Shown one piece after another: positions 47,801 through 58,042 of a DNA stretch of 64,000 nt (position 1 is its first letter; each line of letters opens with the position of its first letter). The position numbers and the translations under genes were made by a program. The notes beneath the pieces are model-generated. The model searched no databases. It saw only the letters and a program-made list of their open reading frames with translations, and had not been told where the DNA came from. The stretch is from G965261055 sp965261055 [NCBI: Fibrobacteria bacterium] (GTDB lineage: Bacteria; Fibrobacterota; Fibrobacteria; UBA11236), in NCBI GenBank assembly GCA_965261055.1, contig OZ253440.1, positions 1,532,745 to 1,596,744 of the forward strand, read 5' to 3'.

Positions 47801-50800
47801 ACAGTAACGGTGACAGTAACAGCGTCAGCATCAGTAAGGAGTGTCACTTTGAATAAAGCGACATCAAGTATTAAAGTAGGAAGCAGTGAACAATTAATAG
47901 TGGCAGTAATAGTATTGGGTGGAGCGTCACAATCAGTGACATGGACAAGTAGTGATAATACAATAGCAACAGTCAATTCTAGTGGTGAAATTACGGCATT
48001 AATAATAGGAACGGCAATAATCACAGTGACATCTACAGTAGACACGACTCAAAAAGCAACTGCTACAATTACAGTTATAGCAGCAACAGTAAGTGTAAGT
48101 GGTGTGAATATTACTAGTCCTACAGTAAGTATAGTAGTGGGAGATGCATCACCAGTTGAAGCAACAGTATTACCAGCTAATGCGACCAATCAATCAGTGA
48201 CATGGTCAAGTAGTGATTCTTTAGTAGCGACAATTGATGCGAATGGTGTTATCACAGGAGTATCAGTGGGAACAGCTAACATCATAGTAGAAACAACAGA
48301 GGGTGAATTTAAGGATACAGTAGTCGTAACAGTAACACCGATATTGGTAACAGGAGTGACTTTAAATACTAATGCTGTTACAGTAGGAGAAAATTCAAGT
48401 GCGAGAGTATTGGCGATGGTAGTTCCTAGTGAAGCGACAAACCAAGCAGTGACATGGACAACGAGTGATACCACTGTAGCGACAGTAGATTCAAACGGTG
48501 TTATCACAGGAGTATTAGTAGGAACAGCGGACATCATAGTCACAACCACAGAAGGTGAATTTAAAGATACAGTAGTCGTAACAATAACGCCGATATTGGT
48601 AACAGGGGTAACTTTAAATACTAATACTGTTACAGTAGGAGAAAATTCAAGTGCGAGAGTATTGGCGATGGTAGTTCCTAGTGATGCAGCGGACACGTCA
48701 GTAAGTTGGACAACGAGTGATACTACTGTAGCGACAGTAGATTCGAACGGTGTTATCACAGGAGTATCAGTAGGAACAGCGGACATCATAGTCACAACCA
48801 CAGAAGGTGAATTTAAAGATACAGTAGTCGTAACAATAACACCGATATTGGTAACAGGGGTAACTTTAGAGGATGGTGTTATTACAGTAGTAAGAAATGC
48901 AACTGTGAGAGTCATGGCAACGGTAGTTCCTAGTGAAGCGACAAACCAAGCAGTGACATGGACAACGAGTGATTCTTCAGTAGCGACAGTTGGTTCAAAC
49001 GGTGTTATCACAGGAGTATCAGTGGGAACAGCTAACATCATAGTAGAAACAACAGAGGGTGAATTTAAAGATACAGTAGTTGTAACAGTAACATCCATAT
49101 TGGTAACAGGAGTGACTTTAAATACTAATGCTGTTACAGTAGTAAGAAATGCAACTGTAAAAGTCGTGGCAACGGTAGTTCCTAGTGATGCATTAGACAG
49201 AGCAGTGACATGGTCAAGTAGTGATTCTTCAGTAGTGACAGTAGATTTAAACGGTGTTATCACAGGAGTATCAGTGGGAATAGCTAACATCATCGTGGAA
49301 AAAACAGATCGATATATACTGAATCGATTTAAAGATACAGTAGTCGTAACAGTGGTAATACCAGCAGTAATAAGTGTCTCTCTTGACAAAACAAGATCTG
49401 GTATTGTCGTAGGAGCAAAAGACACGGTAACAGCGACAGTAGTATCAGTCGGTGGAGATGCAAAAACAGTCAATTGGAGAACGAGTGATGCCGCTGTAGC
49501 GACAATTGATGCGAATGGTGTTATTACAGGAGTATCAGCGGGAACAGCAGTCATCACAGCGACTTCTACAACAGATCTTAATAAAATAGCAAGGTTAGAG
49601 ATGATAGTAGCAAATAACATTTCAACACCAAACTCTTATCTAATTACTCATACAATAACAGATTTCTATATTGGTGGGGGTATTGACAGAGCAAGTCAAG
49701 TAGCAGCCATTTCTAATGGCGATAAAACAACTAATGTTAATAGTCAACCGTATCAAGTACACATTGGTAACATAAGCAATGCGACGATTACTCATAACTT
49801 TACTAAGTCTTATAAAAATGGTGTTTATAAATATTATGGTAACAATAATGCTATTAATACTATGAATGGTGCTACTGTACAGTTTATAATTGATGATACT
49901 GTTGTTGTTGAAACAGTGACAATTTCAGATGCGACCAAGGATATTACAGTGATTCCTGATCCATCAATTGTTTTTAATAAAGTGGTGACAACCTTTCCGA
50001 ATCCCTCCGCTTCTTTTTATGAGATAGAGATTTTGGGAAGTGAAGCGACACAATCAGGAGGTATTTATTCTGTAGTGATAGCTATTCCAGCCTCATATGG
50101 TGGTTATCTTGAAGTGGGTGAGAGTCTTCAATTATCAGCAATTGTATCGGTGGCAACCTATAGAACTGCAGAGACAGTAACTTGGGAATCAAGCGATCCT
50201 ACTATAGCGACAGTTGATTCTAGTGGTGAAGTTAGGGTAGTATCAGGAGGAGGCACAGCAACCATCACAGCAATTTCTACAGTAGATCCTACTGTAAAAG
50301 GAAAATCAGAGATTATAGTACTAGAAAATATTTCAACAGCGGCTACTATTACTCATACAATAGAAAATGTGTTTCCGATTCATAATAGCGATTATGATAC
50401 AGAAGCAAAAGTAATAGTAGCGATCTCTGATGGCGATGACACAACGGATGCTAGTAGTTCTGAGCGTTATCAGGTACAGTTTAGTGACTTAAAGAATCCT
50501 ACTATTACCCATAATTTTTCTAAGACTTATAAAAATGGTGTTTATACCTATTACGGTCGTGACGCGAGGCTTGACATTAATAATATGAATGGTAGTACAG
50601 TACAGTTTATGCTTAATAATATTGTTGTTGAAACAGTGACAATTTCAGATGTGACCAAGGATATTAGAGTGGCTTCCAGTCTATCAATTGTTTTTAATAA
50701 AGTGGTGACAAATTTTAATAATACCTATGGTGCTTTTTATGAGATAGAGGTTTTGGGGCTTGAAGTGATAGGCTCAGTAGGAGGTGTTTATTCTGTAGAG

Positions 50801-51499
50801 ATAACTGCTCCAGCCTCATATGGTGGTTATCTTGAAGTGGGTGAGAGTCTTCAATTATCAGCAAAGGTATTGGCAAACTTGAGAACCGCAACAACAGTAA
50901 CTTGGGAATCAAGTGATTCCGCAATAGCCACAGTCAATCAAAGTGGTGAAATTATGGCATTAGTAGGAGGCACAGCAACCATCACAGCAATTTCTATAGC
51001 AGAAACGACTCAAACAGCGACTTTTATAATTGGAGTAAGAAAAAATATTTCAACAGGGGCAACTATTACTCATGCAGCATCAAATTTCATTGAGGTTGCG
51101 AATAGTGAGTATGACACAGATGCAAAAATGATAGCAGCCATCTCTGATGGTGATAAAACAACTGTGGCTAGTTCTACTAAAGATTATCAAGTATCCATTG
51201 GTTACAATTGGACTAGTCGTCCTACTATTACCCATACTTTTTCTAAGACTTATAAAAATGCTATTTATACCTATTATGGTCGTAACGACATGAGTGCTAT
51301 TGATGAAATGGATGATGCTACTGTATCGTTTATGAATGATACTACTGTTGTTCAAATAGATACAATTAAAGATCCAACACAGGATATTACAGTGATTTCT
51401 GATCCATCAACTGTTTTTAATAAAGTGGTAACCTCTTTTCGACTTGGTGCAGTTAAGTTTTATGAGATAGAGATTTTGGGTGTTGAGGTGACGGAATAG
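41845..51499 (+). pseudogene. Giant BIG2-repeat surface lipoprotein (gene 1), frameshifted once
   Basis: The start is ATG 41845 after GTCGGAGG. The signal IRLFTFIVLALSVFNC puts the lipid Cys at residue 17. Five varied BIG2 domains are followed by 19 near-identical 85-residue BIG2 units (43207-48080) and six varied BIG2 domains. The end is three copies of a ~145-residue module (ISDGDKTT...YQVHIG...ITHNF...FYEIEILG) alternating with two BIG2 domains. An extra T near 45721 (ACTTCTATCAGT in place of ACTTCTACAGT) shifts the frame to a stop at 45738. Reading then continues open in the other frame from 45755 to 51499. Repaired, the protein would be about 3217 residues with about 32 BIG2 domains. It is probably an exported cell-surface adhesin; the role is inference. 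Confidence 0.8.
43207..48080 (+). repeat. 19 tandem 255-bp BIG2 units within gene 1
   Basis: Units begin at 43207, 43477, then every 255 bases from 43732 to 45517, and from 45788 to 47828. Two junctions (before 43477 and 45788) carry an extra 5-codon linker that makes AVNVTPLV. Each unit encodes SVRSVTLNKATSSIKVGSSE through KADTVTVTVTAS, 85 residues. Copies differ at few places: LTVSV/LIVAV/LAVSV, DAG/DVG and TVDDSK/TVDVSK. The last unit changes to a different BIG2 sequence halfway. The low divergence points to recent expansion or homogenisation. Confidence 0.95.
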
Positions 51500-51552
51500 T
51501 CATACCAACAAAAAACGGAAACCAACAAAAAACCGCGAGATAACAGTTTCTA

Positions 51553-51668
51553 CCATTCTGTACTGGTATTCAATACTTTTCCAATAATCCCGTAGCAAAT
51601 ACCCCCAAAAACCTTGGCATTGACTTGAGGCGGCTAACCAATTTTAGAATAAACTGATTTTTAATTAG
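51553..51668. repeat. Intergenic repeat, copy 1 (after gene 1)
   Basis: About 116 bases starting CCATTCTGTACTGGTATTC and containing CCAATAATCCCGTAGCAAA and CATTGACTTGAGG recur at 55071-55184 after gene 2 with few changes. Both copies lie between a gene stop and the next lipoprotein gene. It is not coding in an obvious frame. It may be a co-duplicated 3' flank or an untranslated RNA element. Confidence 0.85.
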
Positions 51669-51688
51669 TTTATTTTTATTCTTATTAT

Positions 51689-51715
51689 ACTTGCTAGAGT
51701 TATAGAATATTGTTA
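51689..51715 (+). promoter_or_regulatory. Promoter-like element shared by lipoprotein genes 1 and 2 (copy 2)
   Basis: It matches the element at 41789-41815 at 23 of 27 positions, with the same TTGCT and TATTGTTA ends. Here it is followed directly by T-rich sequence and the 14-bp tandem repeat, which lies between it and the gene start. Function is inferred from conservation. Confidence 0.5.
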
Positions 51716-51720
51716 TTTTT

Positions 51721-51822
51721 TACCCATACAGGGTTACCCATACAGGGTTACCCATACAGGGTTACCCATACAGGGTTACCCATACAGGGTTACCCATACA
51801 GGGTTACCCATACCATACAGGG
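51721..51822 (+). repeat. 14-bp tandem repeat in the leader of gene 2
   Basis: The unit TACCCATACAGGGT occurs six times perfectly (51721-51804), then a seventh degenerate copy ends at 51822. The ribosome binding site GGGGAG follows at once, and ATG 51832 lies 9 bases further. Each unit can fold as ACCC-ATACA-GGGT. Because the array lies between the promoter-like element and the start, copy-number change would alter leader length and structure. Confidence 0.95.
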
Positions 51823-51831
51823 GAGATTTCT

Positions 51832-54800
51832 ATGATTAAGTTATTTACGTTTATATTGCTAACATTATCCGTTTTCAATTGCAACCTTTTTGACGATTCA
51901 ACACCACTTATTCCAGTAAGTAGTGTGAGTGTTGATAATTCTGTAGTAGGTTTAGTAGTGGGGGATGCATCATCAACAGTTGTGGCGACCGTATCACCAG
52001 CTGATGCAACAGACAAAGCAGTCACTTGGACAAGTAGTGATAGCGCAATAGCGATCGTATCATCTAGCGGTGAAATAGAAGCAGTATCAGTGGGAACAAC
52101 AACCATTAAGGTAATAACAGCAGACGGAGGTCACACAGCGAGAGTAATTGTAAGAGTTACAGCATCAGCAATAAGTGTAACGGGTGTGCGTGTTGCTTCT
52201 GTAGTAGGTTTAGTAGTGGGGGGTGCATCATCAACAGTTGTGGCGACCGTATCACCAGCTGATGCGACAGACAAAGCAGTGAGATGGACAAGTAGTGATA
52301 CCGCAATAGCGACCGTATCATCTAGTGGTGAAATAAGAGGGGAATCAGAGGGAACAGCGAACATCATAGTCACAACAGTAGACGGAGGACACACAGACAC
52401 AGTAGTTGCAAGAGTTACAACAACAGCAGTTAGCGTAACGAATGTGAGTATTGCTCTTAATACATTTAATCTAGTAGCGGGACTTTTTACAGAAGTAGAA
52501 GCGACCGTATCACCAGCTGATGCAACCAATAAAACAGTGATTTGGTCAAGTAGTGATTCTTCGGTAGCAACGGTCAATCAAAGTGGTAACGTTACAGCAT
52601 TAGCACTAGGAACAGCAATGATCATAGTCAGGACAATGGACGGAGGTCACACAGACACACTAGTTCTCACAGTAACAGGAGTCAGTGTGACGAGTGTAAG
52701 TGTTAGTAACGATACAGTCAATCTAGTAGTGGGAATTTCATCAACCCTCACAGCAACAGTAGAACCAATTAATGCAAGTAACAAAGCATTGACATGGGCA
52801 ACAATTGATGAATCCATAGCGACAGTTAATTCAAACGAAATAAGGGGAGTAGCAATCGGAACAACAACCCTCACAGTCAGGACAACAGATGGAGGACATA
52901 TGGATACAGTAGTTGTCATAGTCACAGCACCAGTCAGAGTAAGTGGTGTGACTTTTAATCATGATACATTATATTTAGTACGCGGAGCGATAGTACGATT
53001 TTCAGTGACAGTATTACCATATAATGCGACAGCTAAAAGAGTGACATTCTCAAGTAGTGATGAAAACATAGCGCCAATATCAGTTGGCGAGATAACAGGA
53101 GGATCATTGGGAACAGCGAACATCATAGTCACAACAGTAGACGGAGGATACACAGACACAGTAGTCGTCATAATAGGAGTCAGTGTGAGTGTTGATATTG
53201 AAACAGTCAATTTAGTAGTTGGAGAAACCGCGACAGTTGTGGCGACGGTATTACCAACTAATGCTATTGATAAATCAGTCAGTTGGAGATCAGGTTCTGA
53301 TAGGATAGCAACAGTTGATGCAAACGGTGTTATCACAGGAAGATCAGCGGGTGACGTATTCATCAGAGTAACGGCAACAAACGGAGGTCACACAGCGGAA
53401 TTACTCGTAAGAGTAACAGCAGAAACAGAAATAGAAACAGCAGTAAGTGGTGTGAGTGTTGATATTGGAGCAGTCAATCTAGTAGTTGGAGAAACCGCGA
53501 CAATTGAGGCGACAGTATTACCAGCGACTGCAACCAATCAAGTAGTGATATGGTCATCAAATGGTCATTTTGGAATATTGAGTATAGCACAAGATTCAAG
53601 AAGAGCAATAATAAGAGGAGTAGGAGTGGGAACAACAACCCTCACAGTCACAACAACAGAGGGAAGATACATAGACACAGTAGTTGTGGTAGTCACAGGA
53701 GTCAGTGTGACGAGTGTGAGTGTTGATAGTGATACAGTCAATCTAAAAGTGAACGAGACATCATCAATCACAGCAACAATATTACCCGCTAATGCAACCA
53801 ACAAAGCATTGACATGGACAAGTAGTGATTCATCAATAGCGACAATATCAAGTTTTGGACTACAAGGTATCCTAACAGGAGAATCATTGGGAACAGCAAC
53901 AATCACAGTTAGGACAACAGACGGAGGATACATAGACACAGTAGTTGTCATAGTCACAGGAGTCAGTGTGACGAGTGTGAATGTTGTTCGTGATACAGTC
54001 AATCTAGGAGTGGGAGCAACAGAAACAGTAGAAGCGACAATATTACCCGTTAATGCAAGCAACAAAGCAGTGACATGGTCAAGTAGTGATAATGCAAAAG
54101 TGACAGTTGATGCAAACGGTGTCATAACAGCAGTAGCAATCGGAACAGCAACGATCACAGTGACAACAACAGATGGAGATTACACAGACACACTAGTTGT
54201 CATAGTTACAGCACCCGTAAGTGTAACGAGTGTGAGTGTTGTTCGTGATACAATTAATCTAGGAGCGAGAGAGTCATCAACAATCGCAGTGACAGTATTA
54301 CCCGTTAATGCAACCAACAAAGTAGTGACATGGTCAAGTAGTGATATCTCAATAGCGACTGTATCAAACGGTATAATAACAGGAGGATCATTGGGAACAG
54401 CAACCCTCACAGTCACGACAATAGATGGATCTCACACAGACACAGTAGTTATTACAGTGACAACAGCATTTTTTAACATGCAGACAAGGGGAGAGGCATG
54501 GAGTGGTCGATCTATTACAGAAACAATTAATGCCAATAATATTGTGGATCTTCAGAGAGGAGGTTTTGATACAAAAAATATGGCTTTTACTGGCGGTTTT
54601 AATTCATCAGCATCTGAAGGGTTACTTTATGCATCGGGAGGAACTGGAAAAGGTCTTACATTCGGTTATAAAGACGGTGCTTTTATTGTAAGTATAGGTG
54701 AGGGTAATAATATAGATGCACAAGTAACAGGTTTATCTCAAAATACAAATTATATATATCAAATACAAATTCGGTCCAACAATGTAATTGAGGTTGGTGT

Positions 54801-54999
54801 TTATGAAGGAACTGGTTTATTCCTCAATGATATTGGATTCGATGTAACAACTGGTATTGTAGGGATAGATCTTGTTGATGGCAATGCATCAAGTTACCTT
54901 CGTTCTACTGGATCATTACAATACCCTTTAGCAGATTTTCAGGGAATTGCATCAAGGATTCTTTTCATCAGTGGTTCAGCAGATGTTCAGGATTATTAG
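51832..54999 (+). CDS. BIG2-repeat surface lipoprotein (gene 2)
   Basis: The 1055-residue product has a signal MIKLFTFILLTLSVFNC, almost the same as gene 1. About eleven BIG2 domains follow, each with the SVSV...TVSPADATDKAVTWTSSD...GVITG...TVTTTDGGHTDTVVV pattern. They are more diverged from each other than the gene 1 units. The last ~180 residues (from TRGEAWSGRSITETINANNI to ISGSADVQDY) form a separate domain with YKDGAFIVSIGEG and YIYQIQIRSNNVIEVGVYEG. It looks like a beta-sandwich of the concanavalin/LamG kind, but I cannot name it. The protein is probably lipid-anchored and exposed. The frame is intact. Confidence 0.85.
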   Translation: MIKLFTFILLTLSVFNCNLFDDSTPLIPVSSVSVDNSVVGLVVGDASSTVVATVSPADATDKAVTWTSSDSAIAIVSSSGEIEAVSVGTTTIKVITADGGHTARVIVRVTASAISVTGVRVASVVGLVVGGASSTVVATVSPADATDKAVRWTSSDTAIATVSSSGEIRGESEGTANIIVTTVDGGHTDTVVARVTTTAVSVTNVSIALNTFNLVAGLFTEVEATVSPADATNKTVIWSSSDSSVATVNQSGNVTALALGTAMIIVRTMDGGHTDTLVLTVTGVSVTSVSVSNDTVNLVVGISSTLTATVEPINASNKALTWATIDESIATVNSNEIRGVAIGTTTLTVRTTDGGHMDTVVVIVTAPVRVSGVTFNHDTLYLVRGAIVRFSVTVLPYNATAKRVTFSSSDENIAPISVGEITGGSLGTANIIVTTVDGGYTDTVVVIIGVSVSVDIETVNLVVGETATVVATVLPTNAIDKSVSWRSGSDRIATVDANGVITGRSAGDVFIRVTATNGGHTAELLVRVTAETEIETAVSGVSVDIGAVNLVVGETATIEATVLPATATNQVVIWSSNGHFGILSIAQDSRRAIIRGVGVGTTTLTVTTTEGRYIDTVVVVVTGVSVTSVSVDSDTVNLKVNETSSITATILPANATNKALTWTSSDSSIATISSFGLQGILTGESLGTATITVRTTDGGYIDTVVVIVTGVSVTSVNVVRDTVNLGVGATETVEATILPVNASNKAVTWSSSDNAKVTVDANGVITAVAIGTATITVTTTDGDYTDTLVVIVTAPVSVTSVSVVRDTINLGARESSTIAVTVLPVNATNKVVTWSSSDISIATVSNGIITGGSLGTATLTVTTIDGSHTDTVVITVTTAFFNMQTRGEAWSGRSITETINANNIVDLQRGGFDTKNMAFTGGFNSSASEGLLYASGGTGKGLTFGYKDGAFIVSIGEGNNIDAQVTGLSQNTNYIYQIQIRSNNVIEVGVYEGTGLFLNDIGFDVTTGIVGIDLVDGNASSYLRSTGSLQYPLADFQGIASRILFISGSADVQDY

Positions 55000-55070
55000 A
55001 TAGAGTAGATGACTCTATAATAAGTCCATCATAAATAAGTCCTTCATAATTTTAGTGATTACTTGAGTTC

Positions 55071-55184
55071 CCATTCTGTACTAGTATTCAATACTTTTCC
55101 AATAATCCCGTAGCAAAACCTCCAAAAACCCTAGCATTGACTTGAGGTGGGTAGTTATGTTAAAATAAATTGATTTTTAATTAG
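55071..55184. repeat. Intergenic repeat, copy 2 (after gene 2)
   Basis: This is the second copy of the intergenic element at 51553-51668, starting CCATTCTGTACTAGTATTC and ending TTTTTAATTAG. Copy spacing and gene order show that it travels with the 3' side of BIG2 lipoprotein genes. Confidence 0.85.
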
Positions 55185-55233
55185 ATTTTTTTTATCTTTC
55201 GGTTTTAAACTTATTTAAAATAACAAGGATTGA

Positions 55234-57921
55234 ATGATGTGTAAGTTAATGATAATGATAATGATAATGATATGGAATTGCGGAAATCCTATTCAAACAG
55301 TAGAGGTAAGAGAAAATGCTTCAACAGATTCTCTGACTACTACTATTACCCATACAATAACAGCTTATTTTTTACCTCCAGATACCGATTATAATACAGC
55401 AGAAAAACAAATAGCAGCCATCTCTGATGGCGATAAAACAACGGATGCTAGCGATACTGAACAGTATCAAGTACATATTGGTAATCAGACGGGTGCCACG
55501 ATTACACATCGCTTTTCTAAGAGTTATAATAAGGGTGCTTATACCTACTATGGTCGTGACAGAGATGTTGCTATTTCTACTATGAATGGTAGTACTGTAC
55601 AGTTTATGAATGATAGTATTATTGTTGAAACAATTCTAATTTCAAATCCAACACAGGATATCACAGTGACTCCTAGTCCATCAACTATTTTTAATAAGGT
55701 GGTGTTAACTATTGCAGGTGAGTTTGCTGCTTTTTATGAGATAGAAATTTTAGGAGATGAAGTGTTCCCAGTAGGAGGCATTTATTCTATAGAGCTAATG
55801 TCTTCAGCATCTCATGTTAAACAAGGTGACAGTCTTCAATTATCAGCAGTCGTATCGGCAATAAATGGAGTTGCAAAAACAGTCACTTGGAGAACAAGTG
55901 ATCCCGCAGTAGCAACAGTCAATTCTAGTGGTGAAGTCTCGGGAGTATCAGTAGGCACCGCAACGATTACAGCGACTTCTACAGCAGACACGACTCAAAC
56001 AGCAGAATTAGAGATTGTAGTAGAAGAGATTGTAGTAGAAGCGCCAAAAGCACCAAACATTTCAACGGAGGCTACGATTACTCATACAATAACAGCTTTT
56101 TATACGGGGGGGGGTATTGACACAGCAACCCAAATAGCAGCCATCTCTGATGGTGATGACACAACGGATGCTAGTGCTTCTGAAGACTATCAAGTACACC
56201 TTGGTATTATAAGCAATACAACGATTACACATAGTTTTTCTAAGACTTATAATACTGGTATTTATACTTATTATGGTCGTAACGACGGTAATGCTATTTC
56301 TGCTATGAATGGTAGTACAGTACAATTTATGGATGATACTATTGTTGTTGAAACAGTGACAATTTCAAATGCGACAAAGGATATTATAGTGACTCCTAGT
56401 CCATCAACTATTTTTAATAAGGTGGTGTTAACTATTGCAGGTGAGCTTGCTGCTTTTTATGAAATAGAAATTGTTGGGGTTGAAGTGATAGCATCAGTAG
56501 GAGGTATTTATTCTATAGAACTAATGTCTCCAGCATCTTATGTTAAACAAGGCGGCAGTCTTCAATTATCACCAGTCATATTGGCAATGAGTGGAGTTGC
56601 AAAAACAGTCACTTGGAGAACAAATGATTCTTCGGTAGCGACAGTTGATACGAACGGTATTATCATAGGAGTAAGAGAAGGAACAGTGATAATAACAGCA
56701 ACTTCTACAGCAGATACTACTCAAACAGCAGAATTAGAAATTTTAATAGGAGAAAATATTTCAATAGGAATAGTGGATTCTATGGAAACAGGGGCTACGA
56801 TTACTCATACAATAACAGCTTTCTATACCAATGTGATTAACTCAGCAACTCAAATAGCAGCTATCTCTGATGGTGATGACACAACTGATGTTAGTGGTGA
56901 AGCGTATCAAGTACATATTGGTAATCAGGCGGGTGCCACGATTACACATAGTTTTTCTAAGGCTTATAATACTGGTATTTATACTTATTATGGTCGTAAC
57001 GACGGTAATGCTATTTCTGGTATGAATGGTAATACAGTAAAATTTATGATTGGTAGTACCGTTGTTGAAACAGTGACAATTACAAATGCGACAAAGGATA
57101 TCATAGTGACTCCTAGTCCATCAACTATTTTTAATAAGGTGGTGACAACTTTTTCGAATCCTTGGTCTGCTTTTTATGAGATAGAGATTTTAGGAGTTGA
57201 AGCGATAGCACCAGTAGGAGGTGTTTATTCTGTAGAACTAATGTCTCCAGCATCTTATGTTGATTGTATTGAAGATGGTGACACGCTTCAATTATCAGCA
57301 GTCGTATCGGCAATAAGTGGAGTAGCAGAAACAGTCACTTGGAGAACAAGTGATGTCACTGTAGCGACAGTCAATCAAAGTGGTAAAATCACGGGAATAT
57401 CAGAAGGAACAGTGACAATTACAGCGATTTCTACAGCAGATATTACTAAAATAGCAGAATTAGAAATTTTAGTAAAAGGCCGCATTTCAACAGAGGCTAC
57501 GATTACTCATACAATAACAGCTTTCTATATTGATGGAGGTGTTGACACAGCAACCCAAATAGCAGCCATCTCTGATGGTGATGACACAACGGATGCTAGC
57601 GATACTGAACCGTATCAAGTATTTATTGGTAATCAGACGGGTGCCACGATTACACATAGTTTTTCTAAGAATTATAATAAGGGTGTTTATACCTACTATG
57701 GTCGTAACTCTGAGAGAGCTATTTCTGCTATGAATGGTAGTAAAGTACAATTTATGAATGATACTATTGTTGTTGAAGTATTTATAATTTCAGGTGCGAC
57801 AAAGGATATTATAGTGACTCCTAGTCCATCAAGTGTTTTTAATAAAGTGGTGACAACTTTTCCAAATGCTTGGTCTTCTTTTTATGAAATAAAAATTATT
57901 GGGGTTGAAGCGACACAATAA
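55234..57921 (+). CDS. Surface lipoprotein of alternating unknown modules and BIG2 domains (gene 3)
   Basis: The 895-residue product starts MMCKLMIMIMIMIWNC, with a short signal and the lipid Cys at residue 16, after AAGGATTGA. It then alternates four ~145-residue modules with three BIG2 domains. Each module has ITHTITAFY, AISDGDDTTDAS, YQVHIGN, ATITHSFSKTYNTGIYTYYG, MNGSTVQFM, VVETVTI, ATKDI and AFYEIEILG. The module order and the end FYEIEILG resemble a discoidin-like jelly-roll, but the match is only in pattern. The protein is probably exported and surface-bound. The frame is intact and ends before a strong terminator. Confidence 0.82.
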   Translation: MMCKLMIMIMIMIWNCGNPIQTVEVRENASTDSLTTTITHTITAYFLPPDTDYNTAEKQIAAISDGDKTTDASDTEQYQVHIGNQTGATITHRFSKSYNKGAYTYYGRDRDVAISTMNGSTVQFMNDSIIVETILISNPTQDITVTPSPSTIFNKVVLTIAGEFAAFYEIEILGDEVFPVGGIYSIELMSSASHVKQGDSLQLSAVVSAINGVAKTVTWRTSDPAVATVNSSGEVSGVSVGTATITATSTADTTQTAELEIVVEEIVVEAPKAPNISTEATITHTITAFYTGGGIDTATQIAAISDGDDTTDASASEDYQVHLGIISNTTITHSFSKTYNTGIYTYYGRNDGNAISAMNGSTVQFMDDTIVVETVTISNATKDIIVTPSPSTIFNKVVLTIAGELAAFYEIEIVGVEVIASVGGIYSIELMSPASYVKQGGSLQLSPVILAMSGVAKTVTWRTNDSSVATVDTNGIIIGVREGTVIITATSTADTTQTAELEILIGENISIGIVDSMETGATITHTITAFYTNVINSATQIAAISDGDDTTDVSGEAYQVHIGNQAGATITHSFSKAYNTGIYTYYGRNDGNAISGMNGNTVKFMIGSTVVETVTITNATKDIIVTPSPSTIFNKVVTTFSNPWSAFYEIEILGVEAIAPVGGVYSVELMSPASYVDCIEDGDTLQLSAVVSAISGVAETVTWRTSDVTVATVNQSGKITGISEGTVTITAISTADITKIAELEILVKGRISTEATITHTITAFYIDGGVDTATQIAAISDGDDTTDASDTEPYQVFIGNQTGATITHSFSKNYNKGVYTYYGRNSERAISAMNGSKVQFMNDTIVVEVFIISGATKDIIVTPSPSSVFNKVVTTFPNAWSSFYEIKIIGVEATQ
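55249..55272 (+). repeat. ATGATA hexanucleotide repeat in the gene 3 signal peptide
   Basis: Four perfect ATGATA copies encode MIMIMIMI in the hydrophobic core of the signal. Length change by one copy keeps the frame and adds or removes two residues. Gene 4 has a related but interrupted ATGATA stretch in its signal. Confidence 0.9.
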
Positions 57922-57957
57922 GTGACGCAATAGTTTTTAATCATAAGAAATGATAAT

Positions 57958-57995
57958 AAAGGTATCTCTGTTGTGAGATGCCTTTATTATTTTAA
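57958..57995 (+). terminator. Rho-independent terminator after gene 3
   Basis: AAAGGTATCTC (57958-57968) pairs with GAGATGCCTTT (57975-57985) with one T-G pair and a 6-base loop, followed by ATTATTTTAA. The stem is 11 bp and the position, 37 bases after the gene 3 stop, fits a terminator. Confidence 0.8.
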
Positions 57996-58042
57996 TAAAA
58001 TCTATTGATCGAGAGAACTTAAAAATACAATCTATTCACCAT

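Noticed and set aside
45709-48045. Second long minus-strand open frame (778 codons)
   Set aside because: Same cause: an antisense shadow of the repeat units after the frameshift.
48190-49620. Minus-strand frame of 476 codons opposite the varied BIG2 domains
   Set aside because: Low-complexity antisense shadow; the + strand shows clear BIG2 domains.
45755-51499. A separate gene starting at GTG 45755
   Set aside because: The start lies inside a repeat unit, with no ribosome binding site and no signal peptide. It is the continuation of gene 1 after a one-base insertion.
51721-51822. CRISPR array
   Set aside because: Units are 14 bases and directly adjacent with no unique spacers, and no cas genes are present.
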